A DNA stretch of 64,000 nucleotides from Humitalea sp050632385 (GTDB lineage Bacteria; Pseudomonadota; Alphaproteobacteria; Acetobacterales; Acetobacteraceae). The notes under the pieces are model-generated. The model was not told the DNA's origin, did no database searches, and was given only the letters and a program-made list of their open reading frames with translations. Shown here in pieces: positions 41,700-51,147 of the stretch. How positions within the stretch are numbered: the stretch's first letter is position 1; each line of letters begins with the position of its first letter. The position numbers and the translations under genes were made by a program. The DNA lies in the NCBI RefSeq assembly GCF_050632385.1, contig NZ_CP192599.1:3472001-3536000 (forward strand), read 5' to 3'.

Positions 41700-43601
41700 T
41701 CAGTTGTTCGAGAAGGTCCGAACGATGACCGCCGACTGGAAGATCGCGTTCAGGAAATCGCTCGCGATCTGGAAGTTCTTCGGGTCCAGGCGCGGCAGGA
41801 CGATGAGTTCATCGCCCGGGGCCGGGCCGACCGTCGGCTCCAGGTCCACCTCGCCGCTCGCGCGGCGGATGATCACGCGGGAGTCGTCGCCACGCAGGCT
41901 GTAGCCGCCCGCCGCCTGGATATAGTCCTGGATGCGGCGGTCGCGGCGCCAGACCACCGCCTGCGGGGCGCCCACCTCACCGGCGACCATGACCGTATCG
42001 ACGCGGTCGGGGATCACGACGGTGTCGCCATCCTCCAGCCGGATGTCGGAACAGCGACCGCCGCGTGCGGCGACAAGCCGGCCTTCGGGCTGGATGCGGC
42101 GACCGCGGCTGATCCATTGGTAGACCAACTGGGCTTCCGACGCGCGGATCGTGGACACACCGGTGGTGGTGGAGGTCGCGGTGAACAACTGGCGTTCCAG
42201 CCGGTCCAGCGCCTCGTTGATCGACCGCTGCTGTGCGGCGGCCAGGCGGGGCCGCAGCAGGAAGACGGCCGCGGTATTGGCCAGGGTCGGGTTCACCGCG
42301 ACATGGTCCAGCATCTGGCACAGCGTGATGTCGCGGTCGGCGATCAGCACGGAGGGGCCGATGCGGCTGCCTTCGATCGAGACGCGGATGGTCGGCGCCG
42401 GCACGTCGGCGATGAAGGTCACCGCGTCCTGGTCCTGCAACTGCAGGGCCGCGAGTTCCGTCATGGTCGCATAGCGCGACCAGGGCTGCGCATTGCGGGT
42501 GCCGCGCACGACGACGTTGGTGGCCGAGGGCAGCGGACCGGCGAGTTCGATCAACTCGCGCCCCGGCATAGTGCGGCCGGCCATCTCGAACAGGTAGTTG
42601 TTGCGGATCGCGCCATCGACGCTGACCATCGCGCGCTGGCGCGACACCACGATGGTGTCGCCTTCCTGCAAGCGGAGCGCCGGCAGCGTGCCCCGCGTGA
42701 GGAAGGCGTAGAGGTCGATGCGAATGGTCTGGCCGTTGTTGCGCTTGACCTCGATATCCCGGAACGAGCCGCGCGACGGATCGACGCCGCCGGCGCGGGA
42801 CAGGAAGTCCAGCACCGAGTCGGAGGCCTGGCCGATGTGCCGGCCCGGCGCGCGGACCATGCCGGTCACGAAGACGCCGATGCGGTTCACGCTGACCAGC
42901 ACGGCATAGACCTGCACCTGCTGGGTGTAGATGCGCTGCACCTGCTGTTCGATCACGCGCTGCAGGTCGCCCGCGCGGGTGCCGGCGACCATGACCGGGC
43001 CGATGGTCGGGATGAAGACATTGCCTTCGGGGTCGACGAAACCCGCGACCTCGGCCTCGGTCGCGCCCCAGATGCGGACGCTGATGCGGTCGCCGGGGGT
43101 GATCACATAGGACGGGTTCGGCGCGTCGGAGGACACGCCGACCGGGCGGGTAAACAGCGATGCGCCGAAGACCGCGGTCGGGGGGCCCATGCGGCGGTCG
43201 ACCTCACCCAAGGGGGCGACGGCGGAGGGGCCGCCCTCGGCCTCGGTCGTGGAGCCCTGGCGCACCGTCTGGCGATCGCTGCCGGACAGCAGGTTCGGCA
43301 TGATCGGCGCCTGGGCGGCACTGCCCGCACCGCCGAAACCGGGCGTGGTTCCGAAGCTTTGCCCCATCCCACCGGGCGCGCCGGCCGAAGCGCCGCCCTG
43401 CATGGGGGTATAGCCCTGGCCCGCCGGCTGCGACGCCGTATTGGGGTTCTGCTGCGGCGCCTGTGCATACGCGGGACCTGTCAGCAGCGATCCGCCGACC
43501 AGTGCCGTGACAACCCCTCGGGTAAAACGATTCACGCTGGGGCCGTGCCCCGTCGATGCCAAACGACTCGGGGCCAGACGACGCAAGTCTTCAAGACGCA
43601 T
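41700..43601 (-). CDS. kpsD: Capsule polysaccharide export outer-membrane protein (KpsD/Wza type, SLBB)
   Basis: 633 residues. A signal peptide (VTALVGGSLLTGPAYAQ) precedes a low-complexity Gly/Pro/Gln stretch, then the polysaccharide export domain (SYVITPGDRISVRIWG, EGNVFIPTIGPVMVAG) and several SLBB-like repeats (FVTGMVRAPGRHIGQ and VMVAGEVGAPQAVVW). It would form the outer-membrane channel for capsule. The ATG at 43601 overlaps kpsE by 11 bases; a GTG at 43535 would place the signal peptide right at the start and cannot be excluded. Confidence 0.9.
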   Translation of the reverse strand: MRLEDLRRLAPSRLASTGHGPSVNRFTRGVVTALVGGSLLTGPAYAQAPQQNPNTASQPAGQGYTPMQGGASAGAPGGMGQSFGTTPGFGGAGSAAQAPIMPNLLSGSDRQTVRQGSTTEAEGGPSAVAPLGEVDRRMGPPTAVFGASLFTRPVGVSSDAPNPSYVITPGDRISVRIWGATEAEVAGFVDPEGNVFIPTIGPVMVAGTRAGDLQRVIEQQVQRIYTQQVQVYAVLVSVNRIGVFVTGMVRAPGRHIGQASDSVLDFLSRAGGVDPSRGSFRDIEVKRNNGQTIRIDLYAFLTRGTLPALRLQEGDTIVVSRQRAMVSVDGAIRNNYLFEMAGRTMPGRELIELAGPLPSATNVVVRGTRNAQPWSRYATMTELAALQLQDQDAVTFIADVPAPTIRVSIEGSRIGPSVLIADRDITLCQMLDHVAVNPTLANTAAVFLLRPRLAAAQQRSINEALDRLERQLFTATSTTTGVSTIRASEAQLVYQWISRGRRIQPEGRLVAARGGRCSDIRLEDGDTVVIPDRVDTVMVAGEVGAPQAVVWRRDRRIQDYIQAAGGYSLRGDDSRVIIRRASGEVDLEPTVGPAPGDELIVLPRLDPKNFQIASDFLNAIFQSAVIVRTFSNN

Positions 43602-44958
43602 GTTCACGAATCCCAGCGTAAATAAGCCAACCAATACCATAGAGAACAAGTAGAACTGCGCCCATCGAGATCAGGATATAGGCGGCCCGGGGGTAAAGCG
43701 GAAATTCCGCCAGATTGGGCTGGACCACGCGCGCCAGGAACAACTGCTGGCGATCGGCTTCCACCCGCGCCTGTTCCAGCGAGGCGGTGGCCGAAGCCAG
43801 TTGCCGATCGGCGAATTCGCGTTCCATCAGCAGCCGTTCATAACCGGCGATCTGCTGCGGCAGGGCCAGGTCGCCGGCGGTCGTGCGGCGGCGTTCCTGG
43901 GCGATTTCGGTTTCCAGCGCCTGGATGCGATTGCGGAGTACGCCCAGCAACGGATTGTCCCGGCGCATATAGGCGGATTTTTCCTGCAACTCCGCGCGTG
44001 TCTGCAGCAGCGCCTGTTCCAGGGTCGCCACGGACACCAGTGCCGCGGAGGCCGTGGCGCTCGGGTCGAGCGAGCGTTCGCGCTCACGGAAGGAAAGCAG
44101 TTGCTCCCGTGCCGCCGAAACCCGGCGTTCGGCGACGGCCACTTCGTTCCGGGCGACCTGCACGCTGTCCTCGCGCACGCGTTCGGACAGGCGGTTCACC
44201 ATGCCCTCGGCCAGGGTCAGCATGGCCGCGTTCAAGGCACGCGAATCCTCGGGGCGGAAGCTGCGGGTCCGGATCGTCGTGATGCCGGTCAACTGGTCGG
44301 AGGCGACGGTGACCATGCTGCCGAAATACCAGACAAGCATTTCGGTGGTGGGGGCGTCGCTCCAGAGGCGGGCGATCACATCGGCCTCCGGCCTGCGCCA
44401 GATGCTGACGATGCCCGGCGCATCGGCCAGGCTGGTCACCGCGTCATGCGACATCAGGAAATCGCGCACCGCGAGGGCTTCGGTCGGCATCGAGGAGAAA
44501 CTGCTGCCGCCCATCAGCGCCCCCATGGCACCGCCGCCACCGCCCAGCGATGGCATGGGGGTCCGTCCGCGGACCTGGAACTTGCTCTCGGACAGGTATT
44601 GCGGCGTGGCGATGCCATAGAGGTAGGCCGACACCACCAGCAAGGGCAGGATCACGAAGATGACCAGCCCCTTGCGGCGCGCGACGAAGCGCCGGATCCA
44701 GGACGGCCGGCGCCGCACCGGGGCCGGCGCTGGGGCCGCTGCGGGGCGCGGCGGCGCGGCCACGATCACCTGCGGCTCGAGGACAGGTGGGGCCGGGGCC
44801 GGCGGGACCGCAAGCGGCGCCCGCGCCTGCGGCGCATCGGCGGAGGCATCCTCGAAGACAAGGGGCGCCGCCACCGCAGGCGCCGCCTGCGTGCGCGACG
44901 GCCCGGAGGTCGTCTTCTCAGAGTCCGTTATAGGTGGCGATAGCTTCATCGAGGTCAT
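43591..44958 (-). CDS. kpsE: Capsule export inner-membrane protein (KpsE/BexC type)
   Basis: 455 residues. A Pro/Ala-rich cytosolic N-terminus (about 1-85) leads to a membrane helix (LVIFVILPLLVVSAYLYGI), a large periplasmic part with coiled coils, and a C-terminal helix (AAYILISMGAVLLVLYGIGW). This topology is that of the polysaccharide co-polymerase KpsE family linking the ABC transporter to the outer-membrane channel. It overlaps kpsT by 41 bases, showing tight coupling. Start at 44958 or 44949. Confidence 0.9.
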   Translation of the reverse strand: MTSMKLSPPITDSEKTTSGPSRTQAAPAVAAPLVFEDASADAPQARAPLAVPPAPAPPVLEPQVIVAAPPRPAAAPAPAPVRRRPSWIRRFVARRKGLVIFVILPLLVVSAYLYGIATPQYLSESKFQVRGRTPMPSLGGGGGAMGALMGGSSFSSMPTEALAVRDFLMSHDAVTSLADAPGIVSIWRRPEADVIARLWSDAPTTEMLVWYFGSMVTVASDQLTGITTIRTRSFRPEDSRALNAAMLTLAEGMVNRLSERVREDSVQVARNEVAVAERRVSAAREQLLSFRERERSLDPSATASAALVSVATLEQALLQTRAELQEKSAYMRRDNPLLGVLRNRIQALETEIAQERRRTTAGDLALPQQIAGYERLLMEREFADRQLASATASLEQARVEADRQQLFLARVVQPNLAEFPLYPRAAYILISMGAVLLVLYGIGWLIYAGIREHAS

Positions 44959-45565
44959 CGTAAAACCTCAGCTTTCCGTCGTGGAGCACGGCGGCGCGGC
45001 GGCAATATTGCTTCACCAGGTCCATGCTGTGGGTGACCATGATGAGTGCCGCGCGATCGCGACGCTCCTCGAAGGCGCGGGTGCATTTCTCGGTGAAGCG
45101 GGCATCGCCGGCCCCCACGATCTCGTCCACCAGGTAGCATTCGAATTCCATTGCAAAAGAAAGGCCAAGCAGCAGCCGCCCCATCATGCCGGACGAATAG
45201 TTGCGGGCCGGTTCGTAGAAATACGGGCCGAGTTCGGCGAATTCCTCGACCTTGGTCAGGGTTTCGGGGATGCCGAGGCCGTAGAGCCGGGCGATGAAGC
45301 GGGCATTGTCCGCCCCCGTCATGCTGGCCTGCACCCCGATGCCGAAGCCCATGGGCCAGGAGACGGTCATGGTGCGGGTGATGCGGCCGCTGCTCGGCAT
45401 GTCCACGCCGCCCAGCAAACGCAACAGGGTCGATTTGCCGGCGCCGTTCCGCCCGAGGATGCCGAGCGCGTCGCCGCGCTCGATCTTGATGTTGATGCCC
45501 TTCAGAACGTCCCGCTTGCCGCCGCGGATCGGATGCGCCTTCCAGACATTCTCCAGCAGAAGCAT
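44918..45565 (-). CDS. kpsT: Capsule ABC transporter ATPase KpsT
   Basis: 215 residues. Walker A is GRNGAGKST, signature YSSGMMGRL (KpsT-type rather than LSGGQ), Walker B-type CYLVDEIVGAGD. KpsT hydrolyses ATP to push capsule polysaccharide across the inner membrane with KpsM. It overlaps kpsE by 41 bases and lies 12 bases after kpsM. Confidence 0.96.
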   Translation of the reverse strand: MLLLENVWKAHPIRGGKRDVLKGINIKIERGDALGILGRNGAGKSTLLRLLGGVDMPSSGRITRTMTVSWPMGFGIGVQASMTGADNARFIARLYGLGIPETLTKVEEFAELGPYFYEPARNYSSGMMGRLLLGLSFAMEFECYLVDEIVGAGDARFTEKCTRAFEERRDRAALIMVTHSMDLVKQYCRRAAVLHDGKLRFYDDLDEAIATYNGL

Positions 45566-45577
45566 GATCAGCCGCCA

Positions 45578-46405
45578 TCAATACATATGGAGCCGCGGGC
45601 GCGCGACCCGCAGCGCCATCAGGCCCAGGAAATTGCTGCCAAGTATCCATTGGCCGACGTAAACCAAGTCATATTGCGCCCGGACCACGGCGCCGAACTG
45701 CCCCTCACGCGCCAACTCGTGGATATTGACCAGCGGGATCCACAACATGAAGTCCTGCACCTGCGGCGGCAGCGTATGGACCATGAAGAAGGCGCCCGAC
45801 AGCGGCATCATGATGTAGGTCATGGGATGCACGATGCGTTCGACGAAATCGCTCACCGCGGCGCCGGCCGCGATGATCATCGAAATGCCGTGCGACAGCA
45901 GCGCCATCAGCATGAGCGCCACCGCCAGTTTCAATGGGCCGTCCGGGAGCCTGCCGGTGGCCCAGGCACCGAATGTCACCATCGTCACCATCACGCCGCA
46001 GATCGCGAAGTATTCGATCAGGTTGCGCGCGATCATGATGTCCACCAGCAACACGTCGCGATGGTACAACAACGAAAGGTTGGAATGGATCGCCGAGGCC
46101 GCCCGCCCGATCATCGACCGGAACATGAAGTACGGCACGTAACCGACCATGAAGAAGAAGATAATCGAAACGCCGGGCATGCCGGCCATGTCATGGTCGC
46201 CGCCAGCCTGGATGGCATGCAGGCCGCCGACCAGCCCGCCCAGCATCATCGGTTCAAAGAACAGCCACAGAAACCCGAAGTTGCTGCGGCCAAAACGGGT
46301 CTGCAATTCGCGCATCAACAGCGCGTGAACGACCCGCTCCCGCGTCGCCATGACCGCGGCAAGGGTGCCTTCGCGTGAAAACTGCGTGGCAGCCCTTTCG
46401 CTCAC
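45578..46405 (-). CDS. kpsM: Capsule ABC transporter permease KpsM
   Basis: 275 residues from the GTG at 46405, which overlaps the lipoprotein stop (GTGA). About six hydrophobic helices and the ABC2-type signature LMRELQTRFGRSNFGFLWLF at the start; the C-terminal FLGLMALRVARPRLHMY is near the end. It is the membrane partner of KpsT. An ATG at 46351 is a possible alternative start. Confidence 0.93.
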   Translation of the reverse strand: MSERAATQFSREGTLAAVMATRERVVHALLMRELQTRFGRSNFGFLWLFFEPMMLGGLVGGLHAIQAGGDHDMAGMPGVSIIFFFMVGYVPYFMFRSMIGRAASAIHSNLSLLYHRDVLLVDIMIARNLIEYFAICGVMVTMVTFGAWATGRLPDGPLKLAVALMLMALLSHGISMIIAAGAAVSDFVERIVHPMTYIMMPLSGAFFMVHTLPPQVQDFMLWIPLVNIHELAREGQFGAVVRAQYDLVYVGQWILGSNFLGLMALRVARPRLHMY

Positions 46406-46830
46406 GGGCGCCCTGCCGCCACACCACCGAGCAGAAGCGGCCGCGCCTGCACCCAGCTTGCCCCCTGCTGGCAATAGACCTGGGTGCTGCGGTCACGCGA
46501 TCCGCCGATCTGCACTTCACGGCATTCACGGCCGCTGGCCGCGTTCCAGGCGCGCGCGAGGCGGACCGTCACCGCGCCGCCGCCGGAAATGCCGCTGTCA
46601 GGCAGCACCATGCGTTCCTGGTCGCCGGGCACCGCGCGCGAGACGAAGGCCGCGACAGGCCCCATCGGTGCGGGGGCGACGGCCGAAGCCTCGACATCCG
46701 TACTGCTGCCGAAAAGATTTGACACCCCGCCGCTGCAGCCTGCCGTGAGCATCACCCCGAGCAGGGCAATCGCACGAAGGGGCGCGGCGAGGCCGGCGGG
46801 CACGGCGAAGCTGGAGTGGAACACCATCAT
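46402..46830 (-). CDS. Small lipoprotein at the head of the capsule operon
   Basis: 142 residues. A hydrophobic signal (AIALLGVMLTAGC) ends in a lipobox, so it should be lipid-anchored. The mature part ends with YCQQGASWVQARPLL, after RECREVQIGGS; these form a small conserved-looking module. It overlaps kpsM by 4 bases and is the first gene of the kpsMTED transcript. It may be an assembly factor of the exporter, by position only. The family is not recognised. Confidence 0.7.
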   Translation of the reverse strand: MMVFHSSFAVPAGLAAPLRAIALLGVMLTAGCSGGVSNLFGSSTDVEASAVAPAPMGPVAAFVSRAVPGDQERMVLPDSGISGGGAVTVRLARAWNAASGRECREVQIGGSRDRSTQVYCQQGASWVQARPLLLGGVAAGRP

Positions 46831-46836
46831 CGTCGT

Positions 46837-46865
46837 CTAATACGATAAATTTCTTCGCACCGCAA
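46837..46865 (-). promoter_or_regulatory. Candidate sigma70-like promoter of the capsule operon
   Basis: TTGCGG (46865-46860) and TATTAG (46842-46837) are spaced by 17 bases on the minus strand, directly before the lipoprotein start at 46830, in an AT-rich patch. The predicted transcript would be almost leaderless, which weakens the case. Confidence 0.25.
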
Positions 46866-46974
46866 AAAACCTCCGTGACCATGCAAACGGCGGCCCGGCC
46901 GCCGTGACGCCGCGCGACGGGACGTGCTACCGCCCGGACATGCTGGACTCCACCCGCCAAACCGCGATGCCGGC

Positions 46975-48723
46975 ATGACGCGCGCGGCCGCCAGCGGCGG
47001 CGGCCCGACCTGGACTCTGTTCCCGCCGCAGCGGTTCGCGCGCCGGTGGGGCGTGGTCGCGACGACCGGCACGGGCGATACCCCCGCCGGCACCGACGCC
47101 GCGACATTTGCGGCCATGGTCCACGCTCATCGCCTTGGCGGTCCGCCCGACCTGCCCGACCCGGGGCATGCCGCCCTGGCTGTCGCGCGCCATGGTGCGA
47201 TCCTGGTCCTTGACCCCTGCACCCCGCGCCCCGATGCCGCGGCGCGCGCGGCGGTCGCGGCCAGGCTTGGCATCGTGCTGACCCAGGCGGTCGCCCGTGC
47301 CGCTGGCCGCCCCGTGCTGGTATTGCCGCATCCCTCCGCGCCCCATCGCGCCCGCCCGGCCCTGGTCGCCTGGCCTGGCGCGCGCGTATTGCCGCATCGG
47401 CTCGCTTCCTGGACCCTGTTGGATGCGGCGGCGGAAATCCATCTGGTGGCGCCCGCCCCTGGCGAACACGACCCCATCGCCGCCCTGGCGGGTGCGGCCG
47501 CCATCCCGCTGTTCATGGACGGCCAGGCGCGCGACGCCACCGCCGCCTGGATTGCGGCCCTGGCGGCGACGGTCTGGACCTGCCCGTTCCACGGCACGCC
47601 GATCGCCCCCGCCGACGGCCTGGCCCTGCTGGCCCAATGGCGCATGGTCGCGGCGCAGAATCGTCGGGTCGCCGCCATCACTGGCATTCCGGTGTGGAAG
47701 CGGGCCTCGCTGGCGCCGTTGTTCGCCCATGCCCGTGGCACGCCGGCGTTCCGCGCGGCGCCGGGGGCGGCGTTGAAGCGCGCGGAAAAGCGCCATGGCG
47801 CGCTGGTTGCCTGGGCCAGCGCCATGCCGCCCGCCCTGCCCGCGGCCGCCGCCGCCGCCGGCGTGCCCCTGCTGCGGCTGGAGGATGGGTTTGTCCGTGG
47901 CGCCGGCCTCGGCGCGCGTTTCCTGCCCGGGGCGTCATGGTGCCTGGACAGCCAGGGCGTGCATTACGACCCCGCCGCGCCATCGGACCTGGAGGCGCTG
48001 TTGCAGGCGGGCGGCGTCCCGGCGGCGGTCCTGGCCCGGGCGGCGGCCCTGCGCGACACCATCGTCCGGCGCGGGGTCAGCAAGTATAATCTCGCGCCGC
48101 ACCCCGCCCCCGCCCTGCCCGCCGGCCGCCGCATCGTGCTGGTCACGGGCCAGGTGGAGGATGATGCCTCGATGCGCGCGGTGACCGGCGCCGTGCGCAG
48201 CAACCTGGCCCTGCTGCGCGCGGTGCGGGCGGCCGAACCGGACGGCTATATCCTTTACAAGCCGCATCCCGACCTGGTCGCGGGCTATCGCCACGGCCGC
48301 ATCGCCCAAGCCGATCTGGTGGGCCTGGCCGATGCCGTGGAGACCGCAACCCCCCTGCCCGGCCTGCTGCCGCATGTGCATGCGCTGCACACCATCACCT
48401 CGCTGTCGGGGTTCGAGGCGCTGTTGCGCGGCGTACCCGTCATTTGCTGGGGCCAGCCCGCCTATGCCGGCTGGGGCCTGACGGAGGATCGCGACCCCAT
48501 CCCGCGTCGCACCCGCCGGCTGACCCTGGATGAGTTGGTCGCGGGGATGCTGATCCTCTACCCGCGCTACCTGGATCCGGTGACGCGGCTGCCCTGCGGG
48601 CCGGAAATCCTGCTGGACCGGCTGGGCGATGCGTCGCTGTGGCGCGGCTCGCCCTGGGCGGTCCATCGCGAAGTGCAGGGTTTTGTCACGCGATTCTTTG
48701 CCCGACTTCGGCGACTGTCATGA
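46975..48723 (+). CDS. KpsC-like capsule Kdo transferase with degenerate first module
   Basis: 582 residues. From about residue 230 it carries a complete KpsC/KpsS-type module: GIPVWKRASLAPLF, then LLRLEDGFVRGAGLGARF and YKPHPDLV; HTITSLSGFEALLRGVPVICWGQPAYAGWGLTEDRDP is split over the end of the fold, followed by LILYPRYLDP. The first ~225 residues look like a decayed copy of the same module (TCPFHGTPIAPADGLALL) lacking the key motifs. Enzymes of this kind build the beta-Kdo linker of group 2 capsules. It is divergent from the capsule export genes. The ATG at 46975 is used. Confidence 0.85.
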   Translation: MTRAAASGGGPTWTLFPPQRFARRWGVVATTGTGDTPAGTDAATFAAMVHAHRLGGPPDLPDPGHAALAVARHGAILVLDPCTPRPDAAARAAVAARLGIVLTQAVARAAGRPVLVLPHPSAPHRARPALVAWPGARVLPHRLASWTLLDAAAEIHLVAPAPGEHDPIAALAGAAAIPLFMDGQARDATAAWIAALAATVWTCPFHGTPIAPADGLALLAQWRMVAAQNRRVAAITGIPVWKRASLAPLFAHARGTPAFRAAPGAALKRAEKRHGALVAWASAMPPALPAAAAAAGVPLLRLEDGFVRGAGLGARFLPGASWCLDSQGVHYDPAAPSDLEALLQAGGVPAAVLARAAALRDTIVRRGVSKYNLAPHPAPALPAGRRIVLVTGQVEDDASMRAVTGAVRSNLALLRAVRAAEPDGYILYKPHPDLVAGYRHGRIAQADLVGLADAVETATPLPGLLPHVHALHTITSLSGFEALLRGVPVICWGQPAYAGWGLTEDRDPIPRRTRRLTLDELVAGMLILYPRYLDPVTRLPCGPEILLDRLGDASLWRGSPWAVHREVQGFVTRFFARLRRLS

Positions 48724-49493
48724 CCATCGCCCATGTCGTCATCACGGGTGCCTCGCGCGGGCTGGGTGCCGCCCTGGCGCTGCGTTTCGCCGCACCGGGC
48801 GTGCGGCTGGGGCTGGTCGCGCGGTCGGCCGAGGGCCTGGCGGCAACCGCCGCCGCATGCACCGCGCGCGGGGCCTTGGTCGCCACCGCCGCGCTGGATG
48901 TGCGGGATGCGGCGGGGCTGGGGGCGGTGCTGGCGGCGTGGCAGGCGCTGGCCCCGATCGATTGCGCCATCGCCAATGCCGGCGTGTCGGGCGGCACCCG
49001 CCCCGATGGCGCGCCGGAGGGCCTGGACAGCGCCACCCGCCAGATCGGCGTGAACCTGCAAGGGGCACTGAACCTGATCGAACCGCTCTGGCCGGCCATG
49101 GCGGCGGCGCGGGTCGGGCGAATCGCGGTGGTGTCTTCCATCTCCGCCCTGCGCGGCCTGCCGGACATCCCCGCCTATTGCGCCAGCAAGGCCGGGTTGC
49201 GCGCCTATGGCGAGGCGCTGCGCGCGCGGTTGCGGCCGCGTGGGGTGACGGTGACGGTGCTGTGCCCGGGGTTTTTCGAAAGCGACATGAGCCGGCGGTT
49301 TTTGGGGGGCAAGCCCGGGACGGTGGCGCTGGAGGAGGCAGCGGCGCGCTGCCACGCCGCGATCCTGCGCGGCCGGGGGCGGCTGACCTTTCCCTGGCAT
49401 CTGGCGGTGGGGCTGCGGCTGCTGGACCTGTTGCCGGCCGGGGTGTCGGACCTGGTGGCGCGGCGGGTGCGGTTCCGGATCGCGCCGGAATAG
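48720..49493 (+). CDS. Short-chain dehydrogenase/reductase
   Basis: 257 residues. The Rossmann motif TGASRGLGAALALRF, NAGVSGG and the catalytic Ser...YCASK (SSISALRGLPDIPAYCASK) are present. The C-terminal RRVRFRIAPE recalls SDRs of capsule and lipid loci, but the substrate is unknown. Its ATG overlaps the KpsC-like stop (ATGA), so the two are probably co-expressed and the SDR may act in capsule or lipid anchor synthesis. Confidence 0.9.
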   Translation: MTIAHVVITGASRGLGAALALRFAAPGVRLGLVARSAEGLAATAAACTARGALVATAALDVRDAAGLGAVLAAWQALAPIDCAIANAGVSGGTRPDGAPEGLDSATRQIGVNLQGALNLIEPLWPAMAAARVGRIAVVSSISALRGLPDIPAYCASKAGLRAYGEALRARLRPRGVTVTVLCPGFFESDMSRRFLGGKPGTVALEEAAARCHAAILRGRGRLTFPWHLAVGLRLLDLLPAGVSDLVARRVRFRIAPE

Positions 49494-49495
49494 GG

Positions 49496-50185
49496 TCAGT
49501 CCTCCATCACGCGCCCGGCGCGATGGCGTTGCAGCAGCCAGAACCCGATCACGGCCGCGATGACGAAGAGCGCCGCGGCCAGCGCCATCTGCCAGACGCC
49601 GTCCACCCGGACCCCCTTGCCCAACAAGGCAAAGATCACCGTCTGCGGCAGGTAGCCGATGGCCGAGGCGACCAGGAACGGCCCCGCCGCGATCCCCGCC
49701 ATCCCGGCCAGCAGGTTCAGCGCCAGGTTGTTCCCGATCGGCAACAGCCGCAGTGCCAGGGTCGCGCCAAACGGGTTGTTCACCAGCGTGTCCCGCAACG
49801 GCCGGATGCGCGGCCCGAACCGCCCGGCCAGCCGGCGTTCGGCCCAGGCCTTTCCGATCAGCCGGGCCCAGCCAAAGGCCAGGGCCGCGCCAACCACCTG
49901 GGCCGCCAGCGCCAGCGCCGACCCGGCCACCGCCCCAAAGGCATAGCCGCCGACAAAGGCCACCGCCTGGCGCGGCACGCCGACGGCCGAGGCCAGGGTG
50001 CCCACCGCGACGAACAGGATTTCCGCCAGCACGCCGCCGCCGGCCAGGTATTGGTCGGCCCAGGCGGTGCCGGGTGCGACCCCCAGGGTCCGCAACAGCC
50101 ATCCCGCCGCCGCCAGCCCCAGCGCCAGCACCAACAATTTGAGCAGGGAATCGCGCCGCCGGGACGCGGCGGCAGGCCTGGTCAC
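49496..50185 (-). CDS. TVP38/TMEM64 (DedA-like) membrane protein
   Basis: 229 residues with about six hydrophobic segments and the conserved loop NPFGATLALRLLPIGNNLALNLLAG. A similar fold appears in the VTT/DedA family of scramblase-like lipid transport proteins. A basic N-terminus is followed by LLKLLVLALGLAAAGWLLR. Overlaps the GT2 gene by 4 bases, so the two form an operon. Possible role in lipid carrier recycling, by family analogy only. Confidence 0.88.
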   Translation of the reverse strand: MTRPAAASRRRDSLLKLLVLALGLAAAGWLLRTLGVAPGTAWADQYLAGGGVLAEILFVAVGTLASAVGVPRQAVAFVGGYAFGAVAGSALALAAQVVGAALAFGWARLIGKAWAERRLAGRFGPRIRPLRDTLVNNPFGATLALRLLPIGNNLALNLLAGMAGIAAGPFLVASAIGYLPQTVIFALLGKGVRVDGVWQMALAAALFVIAAVIGFWLLQRHRAGRVMED

Positions 50186-50985
50186 GGCGCGGGCGGCAGA
50201 GCCGTCGCGACCGGCCGGCGCCAGCGCCGTTGCAGCCAGATCACGCCGACCAGATCCATGAAGGCGACCAGCAGCCGATCCAGCGTGCCGTAGTTGCTGG
50301 TGCCGCGCAGCCGGGGCCGGTGGTTGACCGGTTCGCTGACGACCCGTGCCCCGGCGCGCAGCGCCAGCGCCGGCAGATAGCGGTGCATGTGGTCGAAGGC
50401 CGGCAATTCCAGGAACAGCCGGCGCGGAAACACCTTCAGCCCGCAGCCGGTATCCGGGGTCGCATCGCCCAGCAGCCAGGCGCGGAAACGGTTGGCGAGG
50501 CGGCTGGTGATGCGCTTGACCTGCGTGTCGCGGCGGTTGACCCGATGGCCCGCGACCAGCACGTCGCCGCCGGTCGTGCCGGCTTCGGCCTGGGCGCGTG
50601 CCAGTAGGCTGGGGATGTCGGCAGGATCGTTCTGCCCGTCGCCGTCCAGGGTCGCGATCCAGGTGCCGCGGGCCGCCCGCACGCCCGAAACGATCGCCGC
50701 CGACTGGCCGCAGGATGTCGCATGGCGCCAGGCCCGGACCCGCGGGTCGGCGGCGGCGGCGGCGGCCAGGACCGCATCGGTGCCGTCGCTGCCACCGTCA
50801 TCGACGCAGATCACCTCATGCGGCGTGTCGCCCAGGGCCGCCGCGATCTCGGCCAGCAGGGGGCCCGCGTTGGTGGCCTCGTTCTTCATCGGGATGACCA
50901 CCGACACCAGCGGCGCGGGGTCCCCCGGTTCGGGGCGGCGGTCGGCAGGGACGTCGGTCACGGGGATCTGGCTTTTCGCGCGCAT
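50182..50985 (-). CDS. Family 2 glycosyltransferase (dolichol-phosphate mannosyltransferase type)
   Basis: 267 residues. GT2 motifs are LVSVVIPMKNEATNAGPLL, ICVDDGGSDGTDAV, IATLDGDGQNDP (DxD-type metal site) and a DTGCGLKVFPRR motif. It has no clear C-terminal membrane pair, so it is likely membrane-associated. Typical activity is transfer of a sugar to undecaprenyl phosphate. In the same unit as the TVP38 gene. Start at 50985 (MRAKSQIPV). Confidence 0.9.
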   Translation of the reverse strand: MRAKSQIPVTDVPADRRPEPGDPAPLVSVVIPMKNEATNAGPLLAEIAAALGDTPHEVICVDDGGSDGTDAVLAAAAAADPRVRAWRHATSCGQSAAIVSGVRAARGTWIATLDGDGQNDPADIPSLLARAQAEAGTTGGDVLVAGHRVNRRDTQVKRITSRLANRFRAWLLGDATPDTGCGLKVFPRRLFLELPAFDHMHRYLPALALRAGARVVSEPVNHRPRLRGTSNYGTLDRLLVAFMDLVGVIWLQRRWRRPVATALPPAP

Positions 50986-51147
50986 CGGGCAGGGAAGGTC
51001 CGGGCCCGCCCCGGCCCGCGCCTGCCGGTAGCAGGGGGCGGCCCATCGCGGCAAGCATGGGCGCCCCTCCAGGAGGCGTCGTCCCGCGGCGTCGTGCCAA
51101 ACCCGGCATGTGCGGTTAGGGAAAGGCGCCCTATATTGCTTGTTGAA

